Below are positions 7,267 to 14,841 of a stretch of DNA of 49,619 bases, piece after piece. The DNA lies in IMG/VR virus record IMGVR_UViG_3300008448_013448, positions 1 through 49,619 of that record; one strand, written 5' to 3'. Under the pieces are notes generated by a model. The model searched no databases. It saw only the letters and a list, made by a program, of their open reading frames with translations, and was not told the origin of the DNA. This stretch comes from a virus. Each line of letters opens with the position of its first letter. Within the stretch, counting starts at the first letter, position 1. The position numbers were made by a program, and so were the translations under genes.

Positions 7267-8629
7267 GGTACGCACACTCCTCCCACCATGCCTTCATGTC
7301 CGGAAATGTCTTTAGGAAGTCAGTACCGCGGCGACGATCGTGTTCACTAAAGAATCTGTAAAAGTCTGCCTTGGCGATTGTGTTATCCTGTTGTTGACCT
7401 TGTCGCATCCAGGCAATGTCTCGACGTAGTCGCTGTACTTCGTAGTCTCGGAATCCATGTAGATCTGTAGCGATTAGAGTTTCCATCCAGTCTGCACATT
7501 GTTCCAATTTGATTGCATAGCTTTCTGGCAATATTTGTAGGCTTTGCCAAGCAGGCTGGCGTAGCACAGGCGTGTCAAACCACACACGCTGATATGTTTT
7601 ACTATAGTTCTCTCGAAGGCGCAAGATCCATTCCATGTATTCTCGGAATCCAGTAACACTCAAGTTATTCATTGTGATGATAAACGTAAGGCTATTGCGA
7701 TGGGGAACTTGTGTAAGATACTGATTTACGTTACTGATTACACGGTCTGCACTCATACCGTGTCTAATGTATTCGGCCTGAAATCCATTGCCTGAATCCA
7801 AACTCACATACTGCATGAAGTGCTCAATTTGTGTATTGCACAAACGTTTTACATAGTCCAAGTACTTTTCAAACAGTGCATCTTCTACTGAAAAGTTCGA
7901 TGTTACATTTAAGTGCAGATCAGATTTGGGCTGAGTCAATACATAGTCAAACACTCGATAGGTGTTTTTGTCCATGAGTGGCTCGCCGCCGGTCATGCGA
8001 AAGTGCCTAAGTTGCGGGTACAGTGTGGGCCACCACTGCCAAAATGCTTCCACATAAGGATTGTGCTCTCGTACAGGTATTACTCTGCGTTCACCCCGAA
8101 AGTGCGCAGGATTGTTGTGCACAGTGGATGTGGGATAGCCGCCGTGTCGATCCACTTCCTGTTGCCATGTTGAACTAAATTGCGGACTACAGTAACTGCA
8201 GGCAAGGTTGCACACGTTGTTGAAGTTGACTTCCACATAGCTGGGTACAACATCATCTTCAAGTCCGGTACTGGCAGAAATACGATCAAGGTCCGCAGCA
8301 GCCCAGGACTCGCCTGAACGGTAGTGACGATCGCTGAGTTCTCCTAGATCCTCCATGTTCCAACAATACTGACATTCTGAAGGACGTTGGTCCTGCAGCA
8401 TGATCACTCGCTGTTGTTTTTTGTAAGGAGTGTTGTGTAGCTGTCCTGGGTTGGTGTCTAGGCCTTCTATAGGTATACGATGTAGTGGAGGGTGATAGCA
8501 TGAGTTGGTGAGTCCTGTGGGCAAATGCAGACTCACCTGCTTCCATTTGGCCAAGCACAGTGCAGGACCCAGCTTGGTCTGCATGTCTTCGGCGGAGTTC
8601 ATAAATTTACTTTGATCGCCTTTGGACAT
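7250..8629 (-). CDS. radical SAM protein, type B (HPPxHR-containing N-terminal domain)
   Basis: A 459-aa radical SAM protein and the first of the five to be transcribed. The core motif is Cys140-x3-Cys144-x2-Cys147 (VCNLACSYC); MTGGEPLM is the SAM-binding loop. The N-terminal elements match those of the 4863 gene one by one: CLAKW (Cys25), SCYHPPLHR (Cys44), NPGQLHNTPYKK and ECQYCW (Cys86/Cys89). The C-terminal region ends with FYRFFSEHDRRRGTDFLKTFPDMKAW-type sequence, which the 4863 protein also carries, so homology extends over the full length. Start and upstream stop share one base (TAATG), with GGAAGG upstream as ribosome binding site. The substrate is unknown. Confidence 0.9.
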   Translation of the reverse strand: MSKGDQSKFMNSAEDMQTKLGPALCLAKWKQVSLHLPTGLTNSCYHPPLHRIPIEGLDTNPGQLHNTPYKKQQRVIMLQDQRPSECQYCWNMEDLGELSDRHYRSGESWAAADLDRISASTGLEDDVVPSYVEVNFNNVCNLACSYCSPQFSSTWQQEVDRHGGYPTSTVHNNPAHFRGERRVIPVREHNPYVEAFWQWWPTLYPQLRHFRMTGGEPLMDKNTYRVFDYVLTQPKSDLHLNVTSNFSVEDALFEKYLDYVKRLCNTQIEHFMQYVSLDSGNGFQAEYIRHGMSADRVISNVNQYLTQVPHRNSLTFIITMNNLSVTGFREYMEWILRLRENYSKTYQRVWFDTPVLRQPAWQSLQILPESYAIKLEQCADWMETLIATDLHGFRDYEVQRLRRDIAWMRQGQQQDNTIAKADFYRFFSEHDRRRGTDFLKTFPDMKAWWEECAYHARNT

Positions 8630-9555
8630 TACCAGCCTTCCTGATGTCTAATTACATCTATTTCTCTCACCATGACACCGCGATTTTGCCAATCTGTACG
8701 ATAGTGTTGTTTGAAAAAACAACTCTGTTCTGATTCAAAAATTGCAACAGGCAATGCCAATTGAGTGCTGAGATCTACACCAAGACTATCGCTAATGCTT
8801 CTGGGCTCAGAGTCCTTGACTGTGAGCCATAATTCTTCTAAAGCATCAAAGCTTTGTACCTGTCGATGATCCCAAGCAGTCAGCATGGTCATGTGTGTGC
8901 CCTGGCGGGCTCCGGCAATGGCCCATTCGCCATGTTCTGCATCTGTACCAATGTTGTGCCAGATAGTAAGATGATCCAGATTTCTTTGATGTACTTGACT
9001 AGTAAATTCTGCACTAGATATACGTTGCCCGCGATTTAAACACATTTTGACACCTTCTCGAAACCCGGCACGCCAGGCTTGAAACGCTGAACCATTGGGA
9101 TATGTGGTCGAATAGCAATCGTGCATGGCCCAGTACAAGGGATCAAAACAAAACTCTACTTCGGTCTCTGTTCTTCCATCGGTGGCTTCATGTGTGCGCA
9201 TGTTTTCAACAAATGTTCGAGTCCAGCTACTAAGACCGCCGTTGCCATACATGAGGCCATTTACTGCATTACGTGCTCTCCAACGAAACACTGCCTGTTC
9301 GTATTCAGGTGTAGCGAACTGCAGAGTTTTGTTGAAAAATTCTGGGTCAGGAATGTTGTCACCGTCGATTAGCACAAAACGTTCTGTAGTACTGGCGGCG
9401 GCAGCGGCTTTGTGAGCAGCATCTGAACCTTTGACTCCGTCTACTCGACGTGCCCAGGGCACCATGTTGCGAATCTGTGCCCAAGTTTCTTCCTTGTTGG
9501 GCTCATCGTAGCTGAGATAAATGCAGTCTAGATCTGCAATGTCAATCAATTTCAT
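8629..9555 (-). CDS. GT-A-like glycosyltransferase-fold protein
   Basis: A predicted 308-aa protein with GT-A-like features. The N-terminal strand ends in CIYLSYDEPN, followed by the hydrophobic strand FVLIDGDNIPD (residues 60-70). That stretch has the DxD-type acidic pair (Asp64/Asp66) which binds metal and nucleotide-sugar in GT-A enzymes. A glycine/Trp-rich middle (YGNGGLSSWTR) and a HNIGTDAEHGEWAIAGARQG segment follow. The open frame extends upstream, but I prefer the ATG at 9555 (MKLIDIAD): it has GGA upstream and the 14-nt overlap seen at other junctions. It lies just upstream of the radical SAM genes. Donor and acceptor cannot be told from sequence. Confidence 0.7.
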   Translation of the reverse strand: MKLIDIADLDCIYLSYDEPNKEETWAQIRNMVPWARRVDGVKGSDAAHKAAAAASTTERFVLIDGDNIPDPEFFNKTLQFATPEYEQAVFRWRARNAVNGLMYGNGGLSSWTRTFVENMRTHEATDGRTETEVEFCFDPLYWAMHDCYSTTYPNGSAFQAWRAGFREGVKMCLNRGQRISSAEFTSQVHQRNLDHLTIWHNIGTDAEHGEWAIAGARQGTHMTMLTAWDHRQVQSFDALEELWLTVKDSEPRSISDSLGVDLSTQLALPVAIFESEQSCFFKQHYRTDWQNRGVMVREIDVIRHQEGW

Positions 9556-9892
9556 GTTGTTGATTCCATAATGTACCGTTGTTGGGCACAATCACACACA
9601 CATCTTGCACATGACATTGTGTACCTGACTTGGCCCCGGGCACCAGTTTCTGTACCTGCTGCCTGGGTTTGATGATTATCAATTTTCCGTCTTGCACACG
9701 AGCAGGTTTGGCAGCAGCAAGATATTGTTCTTTAGTGACTTGTGTATAGTTACCTGGGACATGATCCATGGTATAAAAGTCCACTGTTCCATCATCTAGG
9801 TAATAGCACCGATACTCAATTGGCTTTGATTCGGGCCAGACAAAACTGTTCCAGACTTGCCAAAAATTATCTGTAGTTTCTTGGTTGCTCAC
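9542..9892 (-). CDS. small hypothetical protein (116 aa)
   Basis: I do not recognise the family. The open frame extends to an upstream ATG at 9934, but the GTG at 9892 gives a 4-nt GTGA overlap with the upstream gene's stop, which I take as the real start. The product is small and soluble, with a Trp/Tyr-rich N-terminal half (FWQVWNSFVW, YRCYYLDDGTVDFYTMDH) and a basic stretch KLIIIKPRQQVQKLVPG. Two Cys lie close together near the C-terminus (QCHVQDVCVIV). It sits between two GT-like genes; a role with them is plausible only by position. Confidence 0.6.
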   Translation of the reverse strand: MSNQETTDNFWQVWNSFVWPESKPIEYRCYYLDDGTVDFYTMDHVPGNYTQVTKEQYLAAAKPARVQDGKLIIIKPRQQVQKLVPGAKSGTQCHVQDVCVIVPNNGTLWNQQHEID

Positions 9893-10623
9893 GACACTGT
9901 CCAATCTTTGTTGTGATAATGCACCATACCCCACTGTGCAACTGTTTGTATTCTCAACGGGTTGGATTCCCAGACTAATTCTTGTGTCCAGTCATGTTGC
10001 ACCGGAATTATCCCTGGTTTCATGTGCACAATACTTGGTGATATCCCTGGAGGCAAGGTTACCCGTTCAACGCCCACAACTGTTGCGGCCATGGCATACA
10101 CAACATCTGTACTGGGAAATTCTTCAGGGTACGCCAACAGTGTTCGCCATTGTTGCCAGTTTTCAAATATGTCGCGCACTGTGGTAAAAAATTCCTGTGC
10201 AGTTGGACTTAGACGCCAGTAAGTTATGGCGTTGTACACATCTGGCAGAGAATTAGCATCAAATATTTTGCGATACTTTCTTTCGGTGGTAGCACGATCG
10301 TAAAAATCTCGTGCACCTTGACTGATTACTACATCTTGTTTTTCAAACAGGTTCCACCAGTGATCAACGGGACCAGCAGCAATCATGTCAGCTTCTAGTT
10401 TGATTGTTTGACGATACGGGCTTGCCTCAAAGCACTGCCAGTCATTGGCATAGCCACCCTGATCACCGTGGGGCAGTTGATCCTGCGTTAATATGGTAAT
10501 GTGTGCATCCGGATGAAACTGCCTGATACTGTGGGCCAGCTGTGTGGCACAGCGCACATAATCAACTGTGTCTGTGTTAAATGCAGGGATCAGATATCCC
10601 CTCTCATGCAAAATTTTTGGCAA
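9889..10623 (-). CDS. GT-A/GT8-like glycosyltransferase-fold protein, TTG start
   Basis: A 244-aa protein starting at TTG (10623), supported by AGGAG 7 nt upstream; the frame overlaps the preceding gene by 20 nt. The order of elements is that of GT8-like proteins: N-terminal strand GYLIPAFNTDTVDYVRCA, strand HITILTQDQ, then IKLEADMIAAGPVDHWW near residue 77, where LEAD stands in the place of the DxD motif. A loop with YNAITYWRLS and a C-terminal HMKPG/HYHNKD segment follow; His residues near the C-terminus often complete the metal site in GT8. It is a sister of the 10604 gene, with similar layout but low identity. The sugar and acceptor are unknown. Confidence 0.65.
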   Translation of the reverse strand: MPKILHERGYLIPAFNTDTVDYVRCATQLAHSIRQFHPDAHITILTQDQLPHGDQGGYANDWQCFEASPYRQTIKLEADMIAAGPVDHWWNLFEKQDVVISQGARDFYDRATTERKYRKIFDANSLPDVYNAITYWRLSPTAQEFFTTVRDIFENWQQWRTLLAYPEEFPSTDVVYAMAATVVGVERVTLPPGISPSIVHMKPGIIPVQHDWTQELVWESNPLRIQTVAQWGMVHYHNKDWTVS

Positions 10624-11416
10624 CTATATCTCCTAAATGTCGTTTGCCCATGGCATGAAAATCTTGTGATTGTAAATTAACATAGCGACGTTGACCCCGA
10701 CTGTTAACAAAATCAATTTGATAATGGTCTTGCCCTGTTTGTTCAATCTTGTGGTCAGGCAGTACACTGACCAACTGCCAGGGTATTTGTGCATGATTTA
10801 GTGTGTGTCCATTTACGATGCCCAGTGCAATCGACAGTGCATGATCATTACGATACACACTGTTGCCAGTTTGGTACAGATGCCGATAGTGCGCCCAATT
10901 ATCACGTATCATTTTCATGGACTCAAATGTGAGTTTTGCTGCTGGGCCTCGGCGGAACATCACCACCGTGGCCCACCACATGGGCATATGATGCGTACCA
11001 AAATAATTTAATCCAGAAAAATCATTTTCTCCTGTGGCATCCATGGCTGTTTGATGCGCTAAAAAATCTTGCTCTGACTCTAGAATTGACTGCAAAGCAT
11101 TGCTGGCCACAACATAATCAGCATCCAGCAACAAGGTCCGATCCCAGGGTGACATATCATATGCGTCCACTCGCCCGGCATTGTACCAGGTGACTGTTTG
11201 TTCATAATCCACAAAATATCTTTGGCCACCTGCTGCCGGCTCTGCTGATATCACGTGTTCAAAGTGAGACTTGATCAGGGGATGGTCACAGTCGTTAGTA
11301 ATTATTGCCACCGGGATATCAAGATGGCGGCGAATATTTTGTGCCGACCATGCAGCCAACTGAACATAGTCTGTATGCTCATTGTTGAAGGCAAAGATAA
11401 GTGCGCCAGTGGTCAT
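10604..11416 (-). CDS. GT8-like glycosyltransferase-fold protein
   Basis: A 270-aa protein. It starts with ALIFAFNNEHTDYVQLAAWSAQNIRRHLDIPVAIITND, the Rossmann-like opening of nucleotide-sugar transferases. LLLDADYVVAS follows at about residues 95-105, with a clear DxD (about Asp98/Asp100). Then come MWWATVVMFRRGPAAKLTFESM and RNDHALSIALGI, the latter resembling the GT8 region that contacts the acceptor. No signal peptide or membrane segment is seen. The ATG overlaps the upstream stop (ATGA). Together with 9889 and 8629 it makes three GT-A-like proteins in 3 kb upstream of the radical SAM array. The family assignment rests on motif order only. Confidence 0.7.
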   Translation of the reverse strand: MTTGALIFAFNNEHTDYVQLAAWSAQNIRRHLDIPVAIITNDCDHPLIKSHFEHVISAEPAAGGQRYFVDYEQTVTWYNAGRVDAYDMSPWDRTLLLDADYVVASNALQSILESEQDFLAHQTAMDATGENDFSGLNYFGTHHMPMWWATVVMFRRGPAAKLTFESMKMIRDNWAHYRHLYQTGNSVYRNDHALSIALGIVNGHTLNHAQIPWQLVSVLPDHKIEQTGQDHYQIDFVNSRGQRRYVNLQSQDFHAMGKRHLGDIVAKNFA

Positions 11417-11721
11417 CGTTGTTGACTAAGTTGATCGTGTTCTACCAACCAGGCATTCATCTGTTCTTGCCAACGATCGTGGGCTAGACGTTGTAGTTCA
11501 CTAGGATTTACCTGCACCGGATTTTCGTAAAGATCCAAGATCACAATGTCATCTTGTACTGGACAGGCATGTAGTAATGTTATTAGTTCGGGCCCAGCTT
11601 GAAACATGCCGCCTTGATAGGCAAACAGCATCTTGGCCTTGTATTTTTCTTTAAGCAAGCGTCTTGCTGCTGCATGGTCAAAGCGAGCTCGACCGTGGGC
11701 GATAAGTTGATCAGTATCCAT
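11413..11721 (-). CDS. small conserved-looking phage protein (102 aa)
   Basis: First gene of the left operon. The 102-aa protein has a charged helical N-terminus (RARFDHAAARRLLKEKYKAKM), a central GGMFQAGPELITLL segment, an acidic strand (DDIVILDLYENPVQVN) and a helical C-terminus rich in Gln and Trp. It looks like a compact alpha/beta protein of a type that recurs in T4-like aquatic phages, but I cannot attach a function. No Shine-Dalgarno sequence is seen before the ATG, and the sequence just upstream is AT-rich. It follows the terminator of the structural operon, so it probably marks the start of a separate transcript. Confidence 0.65.
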   Translation of the reverse strand: MDTDQLIAHGRARFDHAAARRLLKEKYKAKMLFAYQGGMFQAGPELITLLHACPVQDDIVILDLYENPVQVNPSELQRLAHDRWQEQMNAWLVEHDQLSQQR

Positions 11722-11727
11722 TTTGAT

Positions 11728-11756
11728 ATTTTAGCAGAATTTTAGTCAAAAGTAAA
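11728..11756 (-). promoter_or_regulatory. possible sigma70-like promoter for the left operon
   Basis: On the minus strand, TTTACT (11756-11751) is followed after 17 nt by TAAAAT (11733-11728), about 6 nt before the ATG of the 102-aa gene. The -10 is good and the -35 is weak (4 of 6). The predicted transcript would have almost no leader. Some new promoter is needed here because a terminator lies directly upstream, but read-through or a late-type element (CTAAAATA) would also fit. Confidence 0.35.
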
Positions 11757-11774
11757 GGGCTCCAAGAGCCCTTT
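11754..11774 (-). terminator. hairpin terminator of the structural operon
   Basis: A perfect 9-bp inverted repeat (AAAGGGCTC / GAGCCCTTT) with a 3-nt loop lies 20 nt after the stop of the last structural gene. On the minus strand it is followed by ACTTTTGACT, a modest T-rich tail. This is the only strong rho-independent-type hairpin I found in the window. It separates structural genes from the accessory operon. Confidence 0.8.
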
Positions 11775-11793
11775 GGTAAAATGTTCTGGTCAG

Positions 11794-12795
11794 TTATGCC
11801 ACAGAGCTGGCAATAGTTGGAGTACCCCAACTTGCAGACAAATACGTAGTGCTGGGTGGAATCAAATTCAACAGTGTGGTTGGCGCAGTTCCAGTGATGC
11901 TTGTGGCAGGCGATGATGTAGCAGTTCCGCCAGTGATGTTGGCGGTGGTTCCGGCAGTTGCAGTTCCATCATCGTTCCACACTGTGGTAAATGTCAACAC
12001 TGTACTGCCAGCATTGAGCGCCACTTGAGTTCTAATAAATTCAGGTGTATACGGGGCTGTGGTGTTGTTGAGTTGGAAAATTGTCACAGCGGCGCCGGCT
12101 GGGGTTAAATTATAAAAACCTGTGGTGGTTGCCAGTGTGGTCTGTGTACCACCTGATCCACTGAGTCTAGTGGTTCCAGTGTAAGCTTGTCCAGCAATGG
12201 TGTTGGTTGTGCTGTTGACTCGACCAGTGAAATTAATACTGCCTGGCTGACCTGCTAGTGTGTTCCAGTCTGGATCATGATCGGTGCCAGTACTGCTTTT
12301 GCCGTACAACAATCTCACAATACCACCTGCATTGAAAAAGTATCTTGCAGCAGCGGCGCTGGCAAATGTCACTGTTTGAGTAAAGGTAATGGTCCAGGCA
12401 GCTTGTCCTGATCCTGTGGCAGTGGTCTTGGATACTGCGCCAGAAAATGTGCTGATTGCAGTTCCGCTGGCTGCAGCATTGCCTCGACTGGTGGTCAAGG
12501 CAGTGATGTCGGTGCTTACGTTGTTCAATACAGCAATAATATTACCAGCCACTGGTGCTGTTCTTGAAGTAATAGCTGTGCCCTGGTGACTACCCACTGC
12601 AGCCAGATTGTTTACCAAGGTGGCCCAATTAGTAGCTGTGACAATTCCGCCTGTGCTGACTGCGCTAATGTCAGTCTGGCCATATCCAGCATCTCCGCTG
12701 CCGGTGCTCCAAACTCTGTTTAGTCCAGCAGTGGTATTACCAGCAAAGGTATTGTAGTCACTTGCCTCAATTAATCCACCAGTGGTGTACGACAT
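11794..12795 (-). CDS. virion structural / tail-fibre-like protein
   Basis: A 333-aa protein, last gene of the structural operon. It is Thr/Ser/Gly/Ala-rich with almost no Cys or Lys, typical of beta-rich phage fibre or head-decoration proteins. The N-terminus repeats a motif: GGLIEASDYNTFAGNTTAGLNRVW is echoed by GGIVTATNWATLVNNLAAVG. The central part has long runs of small residues and NTTAPYTPEF-type beta segments. GAGGAAAG provides a strong ribosome binding site. The gene sits directly after the 458-aa fibre-like gene and before the terminator. I infer an adsorption or decoration role; I do not recognise a named family. Confidence 0.65.
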   Translation of the reverse strand: MSYTTGGLIEASDYNTFAGNTTAGLNRVWSTGSGDAGYGQTDISAVSTGGIVTATNWATLVNNLAAVGSHQGTAITSRTAPVAGNIIAVLNNVSTDITALTTSRGNAAASGTAISTFSGAVSKTTATGSGQAAWTITFTQTVTFASAAAARYFFNAGGIVRLLYGKSSTGTDHDPDWNTLAGQPGSINFTGRVNSTTNTIAGQAYTGTTRLSGSGGTQTTLATTTGFYNLTPAGAAVTIFQLNNTTAPYTPEFIRTQVALNAGSTVLTFTTVWNDDGTATAGTTANITGGTATSSPATSITGTAPTTLLNLIPPSTTYLSASWGTPTIASSVA

Positions 12796-12808
12796 ATTCT
12801 TTCCTCAA

Positions 12809-14185
12809 TTACTTTATAGTTACAATGGCTTCTACTGAGCCAATATTGGTATCTAGTTTGTCTGTCAGTGCGCGACCAATCACGTTGAATGCAGTGGCTT
12901 CGCCTGGTTTGGCAGCTCGAGCTAGACCATTACCAGCACTGATCAGTCGATCACCTTTGTGCACAGCGCCCGCAACATTGACTGGTACTCGACCTGTCAT
13001 GGCCACTGGGGGATGGGTAGCATTTTCACCGGCTCCGCCGTTCATGGTAAATGCTGGCTTTGTACTAATCACACCAAACACTCGTTCGCTAGCATCTTCC
13101 TTGACCCGGGTGATCTCAGCTGAGCCACCAAGTTCAACCACAGTACCTGGTTCGTATTCAATGTCCGAAGCAAATCGTTCAGCAACGTCAGCATACAAAG
13201 CAGTTGTTGCTGTGGCAAACACTTGGTTAAAGTAGCTGGTGCTTGAACCAATATTGCCCACTGCGTTGGCGCCTGTTTTAGCGATGCTGGAAGCACCAAG
13301 TCTTGTGCCAAAATCGGCCACAGCATTGCCACCAAAAATTGTAGCCACAGTGGTGTTGACACCGCCGCTGTTGACCTGGATCACTAGGTTACCATCTTGT
13401 GTTTGATTACGGAAAAACACATCGTTGTTGGTGACCGTGATACGTGCATCTTGGTCAGCACCCACACTCAATCCTGCATCGTTTAAAATTCCCAAGGTGC
13501 CTGTTGTGGTATCGTTTGAAATAGCACTCAAAAAGTCAGTACTGTCAAGTCCGTCCAACAACTGACTATCGGTAGCTGTGCCTTGGAACAACTGGGAAAC
13601 ACCAGAAACTGCAGTGGCCAAGGTGATACCTGGACGAATTGTAGTAAATCCTGGAATAGCAATCTGTGGAGTAAATGCATTGTCTTTGCTGACCACGCCC
13701 ACAATTTGATCTTCAACAAACAACTTGATCACCACGTGGCTCACTGCTGTGTTGTCAGTTATTGTGTCAACGATGGCGCCTGTTGTACCTGTTCCTGCTG
13801 TAAATGCAGGGCCTACTAGAATAAAAGATGTGCCGCTGTAGACTTTGAGTTGAGCGTTGGTACTATCATACCAAAGATCACCAACAACGTTACTAGTGGG
13901 TGTGCTGGCGCTGGCAATGGCACCGTTCAAGCGTTTGAATGTGGCGCCGTTGTACACGCTGAGTGTGTTGTTTGATTTGTTGAACCACAACTGTCCAGTT
14001 AGTGGTGCGCCAGGTGCTGTGGTGTTTGCACCTGATTCCAGCAAGTGAATAAAGTTTTCGTCTAAAAACTCTCCGTAGCCGGCGTAGTTTTTACCAACTA
14101 ATATCATGCTACTAGAGGTGTTGATGGTACCATCTGCAACTACTGCAAAAATTGTACCGTCGGTAAGGTTAATCGTATATGCCAT
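12809..14185 (-). CDS. tail-fibre-like virion protein with C-terminal ADxAE/GRVPV domain
   Basis: A 458-aa protein. The N-terminal third carries two copies of a fibre motif, GQLWFNKSNNTLSVYNGATFK and GDLWYDSTNAQLKVYSGTSF, which are common in aquatic phage fibres. The C-terminal part (about residues 330-455) has LYADVAERF, YEPGTVVELGG, GVISTKPAF, MTGRVPVNVAG and KGDRLISAGNGLA. That set is typical of the C-terminal trimerisation/auto-processing (Peptidase_G2-like) domains of phage and Bacillus structural proteins. This suggests a self-folding or self-cleaving fibre tip, by analogy only. GGAG lies 7 nt before the ATG, and two late-promoter-like elements lie upstream. Confidence 0.7.
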   Translation of the reverse strand: MAYTINLTDGTIFAVVADGTINTSSSMILVGKNYAGYGEFLDENFIHLLESGANTTAPGAPLTGQLWFNKSNNTLSVYNGATFKRLNGAIASASTPTSNVVGDLWYDSTNAQLKVYSGTSFILVGPAFTAGTGTTGAIVDTITDNTAVSHVVIKLFVEDQIVGVVSKDNAFTPQIAIPGFTTIRPGITLATAVSGVSQLFQGTATDSQLLDGLDSTDFLSAISNDTTTGTLGILNDAGLSVGADQDARITVTNNDVFFRNQTQDGNLVIQVNSGGVNTTVATIFGGNAVADFGTRLGASSIAKTGANAVGNIGSSTSYFNQVFATATTALYADVAERFASDIEYEPGTVVELGGSAEITRVKEDASERVFGVISTKPAFTMNGGAGENATHPPVAMTGRVPVNVAGAVHKGDRLISAGNGLARAAKPGEATAFNVIGRALTDKLDTNIGSVEAIVTIK

Positions 14186-14203
14186 TGTGTGCTCCGAATG
14201 CTA

Positions 14204-14237
14204 GTATATTTAGTCTCAGCAATTTAGTATATTTATG
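14204..14237 (-). promoter_or_regulatory. tandem late-promoter-like elements before the fibre genes
   Basis: The 47-nt gap upstream of the 458-aa gene holds two copies of TAAATATACTA on the minus strand, in the contexts CATAAATATACTAAA and ACTAAATATACTAGC. CATAAATA is 7/8 to the T4 late consensus TATAAATA, and CTAAATA is the variant I associate with cyanophage late promoters. The position, in one of the few real gaps of the structural operon, supports a promoter. Confidence 0.55.
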
Positions 14238-14841
14238 CTGTACTAAGATTAGTTAAAGTTTGAATTCTAACTGTGTAATCAATTTGAATTTGACGGTTCA
14301 AACTCTTTTGTACTGGGTGGAAAATCACGTGAGTCAACAATCTTAACTCGCTGTCACTTGATCCTGGCCAGGCCTTGAGTCCAAGTTCGTCAAATACATA
14401 CTCTCCGTTGAAGTTGGTGCTGTTGTCGAACGCTTGCTGGCCTGGAGGCTCACCGTAGTCCAACAAGCAACTTACCAAAATATCAGTATAGACTTTGCCG
14501 TTTGTGTGCAACACTGTCATCTTGTTGTTGGCTGCGTCAGTGTTTGCTGCAGAATTATCATCTACTACTTTGATATAGGTTTGATTGTATAAGTCTGCGT
14601 TTTGCCCTGTAATATTGGGAGGAAGATATGTAATCACACCAGTTGGGTCAACACTGCTGCCGCCGTTGCCAAATGCCATTGCATAAATCCAACCTAGATC
14701 TCGATTGGCCAAAGTTTCGGCCAAACTGATACTCATGTTTTCATAATGAATAGCATTGTGCTTGTCTACAAAAATTTCTTTGGAGTTGGGGTCAAAAATT
14801 TTCAAAAACCCATCAATTTTTAAAAGTCCAGGGGCAATCAT
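14233..14841 (-). CDS. virion structural protein (202 aa), function unknown
   Basis: A 202-aa protein in the structural operon. It opens with LLKIDGFLKIFDPNSKEIFVDKHNAIHYENMSISLAETLANRD, then has a Gly-rich AMAFGNGGSSVDPTGVITYLP segment and a beta-rich C-terminal half ending in IQIDYTVRIQTLTNLSTA. I have a sense of similar proteins in marine T4-like phages labelled only as structural. The ATG overlaps the stop of a 50-aa micro-ORF (ATGA) whose C-terminal half matches this protein's N-terminus (GFLRIFDPKTKE versus GFLKIFDPNSKE). It probably belongs to the distal tail or fibre attachment region, judged from its neighbours. Confidence 0.65.
   Translation of the reverse strand: MIAPGLLKIDGFLKIFDPNSKEIFVDKHNAIHYENMSISLAETLANRDLGWIYAMAFGNGGSSVDPTGVITYLPPNITGQNADLYNQTYIKVVDDNSAANTDAANNKMTVLHTNGKVYTDILVSCLLDYGEPPGQQAFDNSTNFNGEYVFDELGLKAWPGSSDSELRLLTHVIFHPVQKSLNRQIQIDYTVRIQTLTNLSTA

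Noticed and set aside
12762-13235. Plus-strand frame of 157 codons opposite the fibre gene
   Set aside because: It is antisense to a protein with clear fibre motifs; no promoter or Shine-Dalgarno sequence is seen.
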